Origin: Artemia franciscana
Taxonomy: Eukaryota; Arthropoda; Branchiopoda; Anostraca; Artemiidae
Direction: 5' to 3'
Assembly: GCF_032884065.1 (NCBI RefSeq)
Contig: NC_088864.1
Location: 23,761,486 to 23,825,485 of the forward strand
Length of the DNA stretch: 64,000 nucleotides
In this document: positions 34,833-44,817 of the stretch, one piece after another
Layout of the letters: each line of letters opens with the position of its first letter
How positions within the stretch are numbered: position 1 is the first letter of the stretch
The notes under the pieces: generated by a model
Told to the model about the DNA's origin: nothing
Database searches by the model: none
What the model saw: the letters and a program-made list of their open reading frames with translations, nothing else
Translations under genes and position numbers: made by a program

Positions 34833-35800
34833 AAAATTCAAACTTTAGCATAAAGAGCGAGGTGTTGAGGACAAGGCAACCCCCTTCGTTTAATGTTGCT
34901 CCTTATTTTTAGTTGAAAAATTGCATTTTTATTTAATTTGATCGTTTTTTAAATAATCCCAGAAAACCTGGCCCCACCTCCATGGAGAAATACCCTCCCC
35001 GTGGAAATACCCTCTATACAATTCAATCCCGTTGAAAATTTATGCAGGACAATTACCCTTAACAAGTCCGCGCGTAGAATTGAGATGGAAAACAGAAAGC
35101 AAGACATATAAGAAGAATTTTGCATAGGAATTCCAACGAATTCCCCCTGTACATAATTTCCCCTGGCAAGTTTACCCCCTGGAAACTTCCCTCCCCATAG
35201 AAAATTCCCCAGCAGAAAATTCTTTCCCCTCCCACCCTAAAATGTATGCATGCTTACCAATAACAAATAGTATGCGTAAACAATGGGCAAATTGTATGAC
35301 TTAAAGGCCTTTCTCCTGGGGTTGTAGGAGGGTCATGTTATATCCAAAGGCATAGTTATTGGGCCTTTCAACTATGATGAATCAAATGACCATTTCAAAA
35401 TTTTTATCGGACGATTTTGGAGAAAAAAGGGGCGGGGGCCTAGTTGCCCTCCAATCTTTTCGGCTACTTGAAAACGACACTAGAACTTCTAATTTTCGTT
35501 CGAATGAGCCCTCTCAAGATATTCTACGTCTACTGAGTCGATATGATGACTCCTGAAAAAAAAACAAATAAACACCTTGATCTTTCTTCTGGCAAAAAAT
35601 ACAAAATTCCACATTTTGGAGATAGGAGCCTGAAACCTCCACAGTAAGTTTTTCTGATATACTGAATCTGATGGTGTAATTTTCATTCAGATTCTATGAC
35701 TTTTAAGGGATAATTTCTCTTTTTTTTCGAAAATCAGGCAACTTTTCTCAGGCTCGTACCCGTTAATGGGTAGACAATTAAGGTAGATATATTTTAGAAA
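34833..35800 (-). mobile_element. Family A element, fragment A7
   Basis: The segment from ACTTTAGCATAAAGAGCGAG (34843) to the region CTCAGGCTCGTACCCGTTAATG (to about 35800) matches the middle of A5 in the same orientation. Both ends are missing. Confidence 0.65.
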
Positions 35801-35931
35801 GTTGTGGATAAGCTAAGCAGTGGAATAACGGGGAAAGATCGGGGTCAGGAAGGGGAAGGGGATTCCAAACTCGTAAGGAATATTTTAGACAACCAGGAAA
35901 TCTAAAAATGATATTGTCATATATTAGCGTG

Positions 35932-36314
35932 CATGGGCACCCATAAGGGGGAGGGGGGGGCAATCCTCCTAGATGAATAAAACTGCTTTACATTTTTATA
36001 TTTTTGTTTTGAGATTTCTATTATACAGCATTGGAATTTCCGATTACACTGGCAGATCCAAGGGGGACCCCGGGCCCCTAAGATTTTTCTGGCGCATTCT
36101 TATCCTGTTTTTTTTTCTTTTTTACTCTTTTTTTTTCAGAATAAATTTGTCAATTTGGTCATTTATTAGCACCTTTGTCACATTGCCCCCCCAAGATTTT
36201 GCTCATTGGCGCCCTTATCACACTGGAACTCCACCAAGATTTTGTTCTAGATCTGCCTCTGGCTGATTAGACCATGTAAGCCCCTCCCAAAAATTCAGCT
36301 TATGGATGCCCATG
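35932..36314. mobile_element. MITE family G, copy G2 interrupted by MITE F
   Basis: Ends CATGGGCACCCATAAG (35932) and CTTATGGATGCCCATG (to 36314), flanked by TTAGCGTG and TTAGCGTC (7 of 8). The interior is the reverse complement of G1 (14806-14969) until it is split at 36046/36262 by another element. Confidence 0.85.
36047..36261. mobile_element. MITE family F nested inside G2
   Basis: Ends CACTGGCAGATCCAAG and, inverted, CAGAGGCAGATCTAGA. Flanks TCCGATTA (36039-36046) and GCTGATTA (36262-36269) each differ by one base from GCCGATTA, the uninterrupted site in G1. 215 bp, T-rich interior, non-coding. The 8-bp target duplication indicates hAT. Confidence 0.85.
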
Positions 36315-36926
36315 TTAGCGTCCCCGTCTCTCTCTGAATGCTAGAAATAAGAAAGCACGGGGAGGTCTTTATTTTAAAGCAGGACAACATCAGCAAGGGG
36401 AAACTTCACTGTTTGGTGATATATTAAAATATCTAGAAAGGGAGAAGTCGGAACAAGGTCCTTACTTTTACCCAATGTTTAGGGATGGGTGGCGTGACTT
36501 AATTCATTTTTGGGTTTCTTGAAGAATTAAATAGTCTGAAGGAGGACATTTTTCCGGGGTAGAATACAGGTAAGGAATGGGTGGACATAATTTTAAGTGA
36601 TAATAGCTTTATGGCATATAAGAAGTGATGTAAGTTTGTGGGTACAGGTATGATACATAGTGACCAATTCATGTAATTTATTTATAATTTAATCTGGATT
36701 TAAAGGTGTGCATTTGTTTGTGATTTGTATAGTTATATTTTTTTCATTAACCATGTCACGTAAAGGCTGTTAGTGTTAATAAATATCATATTATAGTCGC
36801 ACCCGTCGGTAAAAAAGCTAAGATGTATAGAAAAACAAATGTTTTTCCTTGATTTTGACGTCACGCGTGCATTGTTGAAGCGGAAATTCAAAGGGCAAGA
36901 AATTGATTTAAGTATAATCAATTTAC

Positions 36927-37075
36927 CGGGGTTGAGTTGCATGGGGTTAAATTAAACGGGGGTTGAGTTTTGAGTTTAACAAGGGTCGAGTTAAACGCTG
37001 GTTGAGTTTAACGGGGGTTGGGTTGAACAAGGACTGAGCCAAATGGGTTGAGTTGATTGGAGTTCGGTTACATCC
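36927..37075. repeat. Degenerate minisatellite, unit about GGGTTGAGTTTAAC
   Basis: GGGGTTGAGTT, GGGGTTAAATTAAAC, GGGGGTTGAGTTTTGAG, GGTCGAGTTAAAC, GGTTGAGTTTAAC, GGGGTTGGGTTGAAC and GGGTTGAGTTGA follow one another across about 150 bp. Units are 14-21 bp and diverged. Confidence 0.7.
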
Positions 37076-37212
37076 GACTCAAATGAATACATTACATCCG
37101 AACATGTTTAATTTGAAAATTGAAGATAGTTCAAATCGAGAAATTATGAACGGTAGGCCTAGGCTATACATAAATGGCGCTGTATACGTGCATAATTTTG
37201 ATTTTACCGTCA

Positions 37213-37810
37213 AATGTGACTATAATCGGTACTTGTTAATTATCACGAACATTCTCAAGAATTTTGCTCTGTAAGATCTGACAAAAACCTGTTTGCCTCA
37301 CTACAGTCGGTTATCATTTGCGCGTTTTGAATGAGTAAAACTATGATGCAGGTATATTTAAATTAAATATATAGTATATAGAGGGGGATTCGGTAAGTTA
37401 GGTATTTACTATAATGCGTTCTGGGTGACCTGCTTTTCATAATTCTCTGTTGTAGTTTCCATAATTTTGCTTCTAAAGTATTATATTTTCATCGTATTTT
37501 GGTATATTTCCCTAGGATTAATCTAACTTTGCTTCTTGGGTGTGTTCTGTATAATTAACAAGTGCTCCTATAACGTACCCTGGGCAGCTTCTTAGCTTGA
37601 GGAGTGGTAGTTAGTAACCAGAAGTTTCAGATCAATACATATATCTACACAATCTGATATTTATGCTGATTCCAACTATGTTTAAAACCAGATTAATGAC
37701 TAAGGCTAGGTTTTCTTACCTTTTACCGTACCAGCACCCCTTGGAATTCTCCCCTCTTCAGAACATCCCACAAAATGTTTGCTGTAACGCACCTCGTTAC
37801 ATATACGCTA
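37213..37810 (+). repeat. Family D repeat, copy 1
   Basis: ATGTGACTATAATCGGTACT to AATATCCCACAAAATGTTTG-type sequence. Its homologue is at 47311-47720. Characteristic internal pieces are GTATTTACTATAATGCGTTC and CCATAATTTTGCTTCTAAAG. Shorter pieces also lie at 19060-19165 and 34655-34790. The class is unknown. Confidence 0.65.
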
Positions 37811-37885
37811 TTAGATTTTCGTATAGGACTATGTATATTCTTTCTAAAAACCTCATTGAATCCTTTGTTGCTCAACCAAGGTTGT

Positions 37886-38020
37886 CAGGGGTGTAGATCC
37901 AGAATTTTTATTGGGAAGGAAAGAGGGGTCGATGTCCACAGAATCAAGGTACATATGCAATATAATTTTTGTTTCTCCAAATTATTGGGAGGCAATCGCC
38001 CCCTCCAAACGACGCCACTG
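37886..38020. mobile_element. hAT-like MITE
   Basis: CAGGGGTGTA at 37886 and, inverted, CAGTGGCGTC at 38020 match at 7-8 of 10. The flanks AAGGTTGT and AAGGGTGC match at 6 of 8. 135 bp, non-coding. Confidence 0.55.
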
Positions 38021-39993
38021 AAGGGTGCGTGGATATGCAAAGACCAGCCTTGTGGTTTAAGTATCTTTGCTTTCCTATAGTTCAAGTCTAACTCTAAGGC
38101 TTCAAACCGATTAGCCTCTATTAGGTCTCGGGGCTCTGAAGTCTCATAGATTTTAGGAGTGGTCTACGATTACGTACAATTCTCAAAGAGTTCACCGTTT
38201 TTTTGTTTTTTAACCCCCCCCCCCCTGCCGCAGAAAATACTTTCGCTCGGGCTCATGCACAGTCCATTTTTCTTTTTCACGCGAGACAAGGAAGGGTTTA
38301 AAATATATAAACCTAAATAAATCTATTTTAAAACTTTTAATATCCTATCTTTGATACTGTTTATGATTTAAGCGCTTATAACAAAACGCTTAAGACCTTG
38401 AGCAAACTTTGATAAGCAAAATCTCGAATAAGTGCATTTTTGGCGTATAGTATAGAACTCAATCGCTTCGATTCGAAGCTAACACATCATATCTGCAGAT
38501 AAATACGTAAGGTCTATTCTCTCATCAATGAAAACTTTTTTTGGAGGGGGAAGGGGTTTTGTTTTATTGGAAAATAGAACCAAACTCTAGCAAAAATATC
38601 GCTGGCCAATAAATTGTTTTTCTGTGTTGTTGAAATTTTTTATCAATCACCTTCAACACTTCACTCAAGTGTCAAACAGGTTCCTAGAGACCTAGACGGT
38701 CAAATATGTTTGAGTCAATCGATTGACGGAAGCTTTTGATCAAAATGATTGACCGTCTAGGGGCTCCTTAAAGGAGGTTCTAGAAGGTTAGTGAGAAATT
38801 TCCAACTGGAAAATATGGCATCACCCCGTGCCTTATAGGCTAAAACGAAAAACGGTCATTTTTCTGAGCGAAGACTGCATTATGACAGCTCCGAGAAAAC
38901 TGATATCTCAAAAAAGCACACCAGACCAATATAACATTTTAATGTTTTAGTTAAAGTTCCCGATTCCCGAAGTTATGACACATTTATTTATATTTGAGAA
39001 TTATACGACTTTGACAAAATGTTTTGAGGATTTTATTACTACTTTCAATTTGAATTTTCTCCTGTGCCCTAAGATTGCTAAAAAAAAAACCGTTAAAGGT
39101 TTTAAGAGCCTTTCGCTCTATTAAAAAAACCTTATAAGAATTGTTGAACAATGTCAAGTTGAAAATAGAGACAAAATCCATATCTGAACTTAGTGTAAAA
39201 CAGCAATTGGATCGGATACTGTGGCTATTCATAGCAACTTGCTCATTCAAACCGGGTACGCGGTAGAAACACGTGATCCAACCATGGGAGTTTTATTTTA
39301 ATAGGAAGTGTGTAATTTTGTATGAAAAGAAAAAATTACGGTTCATGAAATATCTAAATTTTTCAGCCACCATCTGAGAGTGTTGGTGATCTGTTTTTTA
39401 AACGAGAAGGTCTTTAAGACCTTCCCTACTCACCAAGACAATTATGGTAATTTAAAGAATTATTAAACAACTTGCAAATAAGAAAAGCAAACATCTTTTG
39501 GGGAGAAAAACTGAAAATTTTACTTGTAAGTAATTAGAACCTAGAAATTATTCCAGGTCGAAAGTTCGGTAATGGTTTCGTCACTAACACTTACTTCACG
39601 ATTAAGGTTACTGATAGGACAGAAATCGGATACAAAACAATTACCATTGCATTCCCCACTCAGGACTCTTTCAAAATATAATAATCACTTCCACGGCAAC
39701 ACTGTCTAAGCCCCTCCTTACAATGGGGCTAGGTATAGCCCTAGGCTATGTACAAAGTTTAGAGGTTCTGTGGGTTTGCGAATACTTTTTGCGGTTATTT
39801 CTCATCATCTGTTGTTTCAACTTGCCAAATAAACAAATAGAAAAAAAAACAAATAAAATCAGCAAACTTTTGTATATAGCCTCGGACCATATCTGGCCCC
39901 TTTAAAAAGGGGCACTGGAATGCAATTGTGACGGCAGTGATTATTTTGTGCTGTAAGTTAGCTTAGCGCATTCGCAAGCCCTTTTCTTGTATA
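38021..39993. other. Stretch left of the Helitron
   Basis: No supported gene. A short inverted repeat lies at 38682-38766 (ACCTAGACGGTCAA against TTGACCGTCTAGG, about 14-bp arms) with a small GTCAATCGATTGAC palindrome inside. Otherwise it is AT-rich sequence without recognised features. Confidence 0.35.
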
Positions 39994-40158
39994 TCTATAT
40001 ATATAAAAATAAGTTGTCTGTCTGTGTGTCTGTCTGTGGATCAGGTGACGTTATGTTTCTGTGTTGACTGACGTCATGAAATTAGTTGTCGTCATTTTTG
40101 CTTTGACGGTGACGTCATTCAAGATATTTAAGACATATGTTCACGTAGAAATCTATTA

Positions 40159-40863
40159 ATGTTTAAGTTTACAATGACTGATGAACTTACCATGGCAAAA
40201 GCCGATGAAGATGCTCAAAGAGTCTATGCCAAAAAACTTGCTGCTGATAGAGAAAGTCAGAAAAGAAAGCGTGCCGAGGAATCAAAAGAACAGCAAGGAA
40301 ACAGGCTTGAGGCTGATAGAGAAAGAAAGAACAGAAAGCGTGCCGAGGAATCAAAAGAACAGCAAGGAAACAGGCTTGAGGCTGATAGAGAAAAAAAGAA
40401 CAGAAAGCGTGCCGAGGAACTACCAGAGCAACGCGGAAGCAGACTTGCTGCTAAAAGAGAAAGTGAAAAAAGAAGGCGTGCCGAGGAATTACAAGAACAG
40501 CAAGAAATCAGGCTTGCCTCTGATAGAGAAAGTAAGAAAAGAAAGCGTGCCGAGGAATCACAAGAACAGCAAGAAATCAGGCTTGCTGCTGATAGAGAAA
40601 GTAAGAAAAGAAAGCGTGCCGAGGAATCAGAGCAACCTGAAAGTTATCGCCTGGCATTCAGGTACAACCCAGTCGATGATTATAGCTTGAGTAGATGTGT
40701 TCAAATCGGGACAATGTCTAAAATTTGTCCCTATTGCAAGGCCTTGAAATTCAATGGTGAAACAATGGGAATGTGTTGTGCCTCAGGAAAAGTAAAACTT
40801 CCTCTATTGGCTGCACCACCAGAGCCATTGAAGACGAATGAATGCTTGCCTGAAAAATTCTAA
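40159..40863 (+). CDS. Helitron Rep-helicase N-terminal fragment with 23-residue repeats
   Basis: 234 residues. Residues about 25-160 are charged tandem repeats of 23 residues (69 nt), each with RKRAEES-x-EQQ-x-x-RL-x-ADRE, likely coiled-coil. Then come VQIGTMSKICPYCKALKF and GMCCASGKVKLPLL, the cysteine-rich segment seen near the N-terminus of animal Helitron proteins (CPYC and CC may bind zinc). It should lead into the HUH nuclease, but after PPEPLK the sequence jumps to helicase C-terminal DNA in another frame and soon stops. This is an internal-deletion junction at about 40830-40845. The repeat tract also keeps a second frame open (40181-40690), which is a shadow. Confidence 0.8.
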   Translation: MFKFTMTDELTMAKADEDAQRVYAKKLAADRESQKRKRAEESKEQQGNRLEADRERKNRKRAEESKEQQGNRLEADREKKNRKRAEELPEQRGSRLAAKRESEKRRRAEELQEQQEIRLASDRESKKRKRAEESQEQQEIRLAADRESKKRKRAEESEQPESYRLAFRYNPVDDYSLSRCVQIGTMSKICPYCKALKFNGETMGMCCASGKVKLPLLAAPPEPLKTNECLPEKF

Positions 40864-41719
40864 TTTATGGGCACACGTAAAAATATTAAAATTAACTACA
40901 AATATGCGTGTCCGATTGCAAAACGATGACTCTGGTCAAACATTTTCAGATCAATTGCTGACAATTGGAAACGGAAAGCTCCCAGTAGACTCAATTTCAG
41001 GACGTATACAACTACCTGCTGATTTCTGTAATTTAGTGACGTCCAAAAATGAATTGATTGAAAAAGTATTTCCGAATATTCTAAAAAATTATAAAAATAA
41101 TAAATGGCTAAGTGAAAGAGCGATTCTCGCACCCAAAAATATAGACGTCCACGAAATCAACAATATTGTTTTGACCAAGATTCGAGACCAGGCAGTCCTT
41201 TACAAGTCAGTCGACACAGTTTTGGAACCAAATGAAGCGGTTAATTATCCATCTGAATTTTTAAATTCCATAGATCTTTCAGGGTTTCCACCACACGTGC
41301 TACAACTAAAAATAGGCGTACCAATAATACTTTTAAGAAATATAAACCCACCAAAGCTTTGCAATGGCACTCGACTTGCCGTAAAAAAAGCAATGGAAAA
41401 CCTAATAGAGGCCACAATCTTGACAGGGCCTTTTGAGGGTGAGGCTGTTCTTATTCCTCGCATTCCCATGATTCCAACGGATCTGCCTTTTCAATTTAAA
41501 AGATTGCAATTCCCAATTCGATTAGCATTTGCAATCACCATTAACAAAGCTCAAGGTCAATCATTAGAAAAATGTGGTATAGATCTTAATACTGATTGTT
41601 TTTCCCATGGACAATTGTACGTTGCATGTTCGAGGGTCGGTAAACCTGACAATCTATTTATATGCAGCGACAATTGGACAGCGAAGAATGTTGTATATTC
41701 GCAAGTTTTACGCAGTTAA
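40838..41719 (+). CDS. Helitron Pif1-like helicase C-terminal domain, copy 1 (fragment)
   Basis: 293 codons that match only the end of Helitron helicases. Present are the region around LSERAILAPKNIDVHEINN, GVPIILLRNINPPKLCNGTR, the motif V-like FAITINKAQGQSLEKCGIDL and the motif VI-like QLYVACSRVGKP. The Walker motifs and the Rep domain are absent, so this is a fragment that begins at the deletion junction. The ATG is fortuitous. It is almost identical to the copy at 41914. Confidence 0.85.
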   Translation: MNACLKNSNLWAHVKILKLTTNMRVRLQNDDSGQTFSDQLLTIGNGKLPVDSISGRIQLPADFCNLVTSKNELIEKVFPNILKNYKNNKWLSERAILAPKNIDVHEINNIVLTKIRDQAVLYKSVDTVLEPNEAVNYPSEFLNSIDLSGFPPHVLQLKIGVPIILLRNINPPKLCNGTRLAVKKAMENLIEATILTGPFEGEAVLIPRIPMIPTDLPFQFKRLQFPIRLAFAITINKAQGQSLEKCGIDLNTDCFSHGQLYVACSRVGKPDNLFICSDNWTAKNVVYSQVLRS

Positions 41720-41724
41720 TTTGT

Positions 41725-41905
41725 ATTGTATCTATCTATCTATCTATCTATATCAAAACGAGTTGTGTGTATGCATGTTTGTTTGTTTGTAAAAAGAGCG
41801 TTTGCATATGATGTCATTATTAGTACATACGGCTTTGTATATGCAGAGACAATGGGAAAGCCAAGAATGTTGTATATTCGCAATTTTTACGTAGTTTAAC
41901 TCCTG
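41725..41905 (+). repeat. Internal Helitron 5'-end-like segment after helicase copy 1 (repeated at 42759-42930)
   Basis: A TCTA microsatellite leads into ATATCAAAACGAGTTGTGTG and TTTGTTTGTTTG, which resembles a Helitron left end. It is followed by a decayed repeat of the helicase ORF end (ATGTTGTATATTCGCAA). The same arrangement recurs after helicase copy 2 at 42759-42930. Confidence 0.6.
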
Positions 41906-41913
41906 CAGACGAA

Positions 41914-42753
41914 ATGAATGCTTGCCTAAAAAATTCTAATTTATGGGCACACGTACAAATATTAAAATTAACTACAAATATGCGTGTCCGATTGCAAAAC
42001 GATGACTCTGGTCAAACAGTAGACTCAATTTCAGGACGTATACAACTACCTGCTGATTTCTGTAATTTAGTGACGTCCAAAAATGAATTGATTGAAAAAG
42101 TATTTCCGAATATTCTAAAAAATTATAAAAATAATAAATGGCTAAGTGAAAGAGCGATTCTCGCACCCAAAAATATAGACGTCCACGAAATCAACAATAT
42201 TGTTTTGACCAAGATTCGAGACCAGGCAGTCCTTTACAAGTCAGTCGACACAGTTTTGGAACCAAATGAAGCGGTTAATTATCCATCTGAATTTTTAAAT
42301 TCCATAGATCCTTCAGGGTTTCCACCACACGTGCTACAACTAAAAATAGGCGTACCAATAATACTTTTAAGAAATATCAACCCACCAAAGCTTTGCAATG
42401 GCACGCGACTTGCTGTAAAAAAAACAATGGAAAACCTAATAGAGGCCACAATCTTGACAGGGCCTTTTGAGGGTGAGGCTGTTCTTATTCCTCGCATTCC
42501 CATGATTCCAACGGATCTGCTTTTTCAATTTAAAAGATTGCAATTCCCAATTCGATTAGTATTTGCAATCACCATTAACAAAGCTCAAGGTCAATCATTA
42601 GAAAAATGTGGTATAGATCTTAATACTGATTGTTTTTCCCATGGACAATTGTACGTTGCATGTTCGAGGGTCGGTAAACCTGACAATGTATTTATATGCA
42701 GCGACAATTGGACAGCGAAGAATGTTGTATATTCGCAAGTTTTACGCAGTTAA
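41914..42753 (+). CDS. Helitron Pif1-like helicase C-terminal domain, copy 2 (fragment)
   Basis: 279 codons, nearly identical to the frame at 40838-41719 except for a 42-nt in-frame deletion after NDDSGQT and a handful of substitutions. It keeps the motifs KAQGQSLEKCGID and YVACSRVGKPDN. The spacing between copies is about 1.03-1.08 kb. The flanks (a TCTA microsatellite, CGAGTTGTGTG, a decayed third repeat of the ORF end) are duplicated with it. Confidence 0.85.
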   Translation: MNACLKNSNLWAHVQILKLTTNMRVRLQNDDSGQTVDSISGRIQLPADFCNLVTSKNELIEKVFPNILKNYKNNKWLSERAILAPKNIDVHEINNIVLTKIRDQAVLYKSVDTVLEPNEAVNYPSEFLNSIDPSGFPPHVLQLKIGVPIILLRNINPPKLCNGTRLAVKKTMENLIEATILTGPFEGEAVLIPRIPMIPTDLLFQFKRLQFPIRLVFAITINKAQGQSLEKCGIDLNTDCFSHGQLYVACSRVGKPDNVFICSDNWTAKNVVYSQVLRS

Positions 42754-43429
42754 TTTGTATTGTATCTATCTATCTATCTATCTATATAAAAACGAGTTGT
42801 GTGGATGCATGTTTGTTTGTTTGTAAAAAGAGCGTTTGCATATGACGTCATTATTAGTACATACGGCTTTGTACATGCACAGACAATGGGAAAGCCAAGA
42901 ATGTTGTTTATTCGCAATTTTTACGTAGTTTGAAACACATATATAAATCTATCTATATTCACAGGTGGGACACAGGGACACAACTACAATGGCGAATAAC
43001 TAATATGGCGCGTAACGACTTACGCGCGCGGGGGGGCTTGGGGGGGCGCGAAGCGCCCCACCAACTAGGTGTTGGGGTGGCGCGATGCGCCACCCCAACA
43101 GCTAGTATATATATAGAGCTTTCAGTGATGGTGCATGCATCAAAAGGTGGAGATAACAAAAAGAGCTTTCATATGCTAAATCGGCAAATAACTGAACTCC
43201 ACGAAGTCGTTCACGAAGTTTGTTAGAAAAACGTGACTTACAAACTGCGTTGTTAGGGCTAAGCACAGAAACTTCTTAATATATCAAATGGTGACTCATG
43301 ATCATTCAGGGGTATATGCAGGGGATTTTTGTGGTGCCCTCATTCCTTCTTTTACTCTTTTTTCAACAAACTTCTCAGTTTGATCAATTACATCTTGCCA
43401 TTCACGTTAAAATTTTTAGCACTTAAAAA

Positions 43430-44817
43430 AACTTCCTATCCAAATTAAACGGCCCTTGTGATTCAGTAGTCTAAAAAAAATGGACAAACAATCAAAGTTT
43501 AGCGTAAAGAACAAGGTATTGAGGAGGGGGGAACCTTTCAGATTCGGAATAACTTCTGTTCGTTTTGAATTTTAATGTTGCTCCTTACTTTCAGTTGAAA
43601 ATGCTTGTCTTTTAATTTGTGATGGTTTTTCAAATAATGTTGGTATATCTGGCTCTCCCTCCATGAAAAATTCTCTCTCTTTACGGGAAACTCCTTCGTA
43701 GGAAGTTCCTCCCACGAAAAATACACTACTCACCCTAAAATTACCTCCGAACGATTCCATCCTCAATGAGAATTCCCCCCCCCCCCGTAAAATTTCTTGC
43801 GGACAACTGAGCCTTAAAAATTCTCCTTAGCATGCTTTCATTCGAAAAAGACTTTAATTTCTAATCGTTTTTCTGATCACTCCGGAAATCCCCCTTCCTT
43901 GGAAACTTTTTCCATGAAATCCAAACCTGCTAAAAATTTCCCCGGATAATTCCACCGGAACATATTCACATGTAAAATTCAGTTGGCAAAGATAAAATAA
44001 AACCAATAAAAAGAACTTCTATAGGAATTCTGTCAATTCCTCCCAGTATAAAATTCCCCTTTTAAAGTTTACCCCGGGATATTTCCCTCCCCATAAAAAC
44101 TCACCCCAAGCAAAATCCCCCCCACCCGAAAAACTTTTATATACTTCCCAATAAAAAATATTATAGGTAAATAATTGGGAAAATTTATAACTTCAAGGCA
44201 TATTCTCAGCGGCTGTGGGGAGTCATGTTATCTTCAAAGGTACGGTTTTTGGACCATTTAACTCTGCTGAAGAAAATCGCTATCTCAAAATTTTAATCGG
44301 ACGGTAACGGGAGAAAAGAGGTTTGGGTGGGGGCTTGCTTCCCTACAATCTTTTTGGTCACTTAAAAAAGGCACTAGAACTTTTAATTTCGGTTGAAACG
44401 AGCCCTCTTCCGATGTTCTAGGACCATTGGTTCGATACAATCACCGCTGGAAAAAACAACAAATGAACGCGTATTCGTGATCTCTCGCTTGGCTAAAAAA
44501 AACAAACAAACAAAAATTCCATATTCTTGCAGATGGGAGCTTGAAACCTCTACAGTAGGGTTCTCTGATACGCTGAATCTGACTTTCATTAAGATTCTTT
44601 GACTTTTTGGGGGGTCTCCCTCCTTTTTTGAAAATCAGGCAAATTTTCTCAGGCCGATAGCCTTTCATAGGAAACACTAAGATTAATGAATGTTATAAAT
44701 TTTGGAATAAGCAAAATAAGCCGATTTTATTGATATCGAAATCCTGTTTTTTATAGTTTCGGTTACTATTGAGCCGCATCGCTCCTTACTTACAGTTCCT
44801 TACCACAAACTGTTTGA
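43430..44817 (-). mobile_element. Family A element, truncated and decayed copy A6
   Basis: On the minus strand it starts A|TCAAACAGTTTG at 44817 with a mutated terminal palindrome and follows the family body. It lacks the terminal hairpin end and fades at about 43430. Many substitutions indicate an old insertion. Confidence 0.7.

Larger units (their letters stand above)
39994..43105 (+). mobile_element. Helitron (rolling-circle transposon), internally deleted and rearranged
   Basis: The left end is A|TCTATATATATAAAAATAAG at 39994, a typical Helitron TC start. The right end is a GC-rich hairpin (GGTGGCGCGATGCGCCACC) followed by CAACAGCTAG|T at 43105, the canonical CTAG before a T. There is no target duplication, as expected for insertion between A and T. 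Inside are a Rep N-terminal ORF (40159-40863) and two tandem copies of the helicase C-terminal ORF (40838-41719, 41914-42753). The HUH nuclease and helicase motifs I-IV are missing, so it cannot move by itself. The region just before the 3' end (GGCGCGTAACGACTTACG) is also Helitron-like. Confidence 0.9.

Noticed and set aside
40181-40690. 169-codon frame overlapping the Helitron Rep fragment
   Set aside because: It stays open only because of the 69-nt repeats; the other frame carries the Helitron cysteine-rich motif.
40838-42930. The ~1.05-kb direct repeats as long terminal repeats
   Set aside because: They encode helicase sequence, abut each other, and lie within Helitron ends; no tRNA primer site or polypurine tract.
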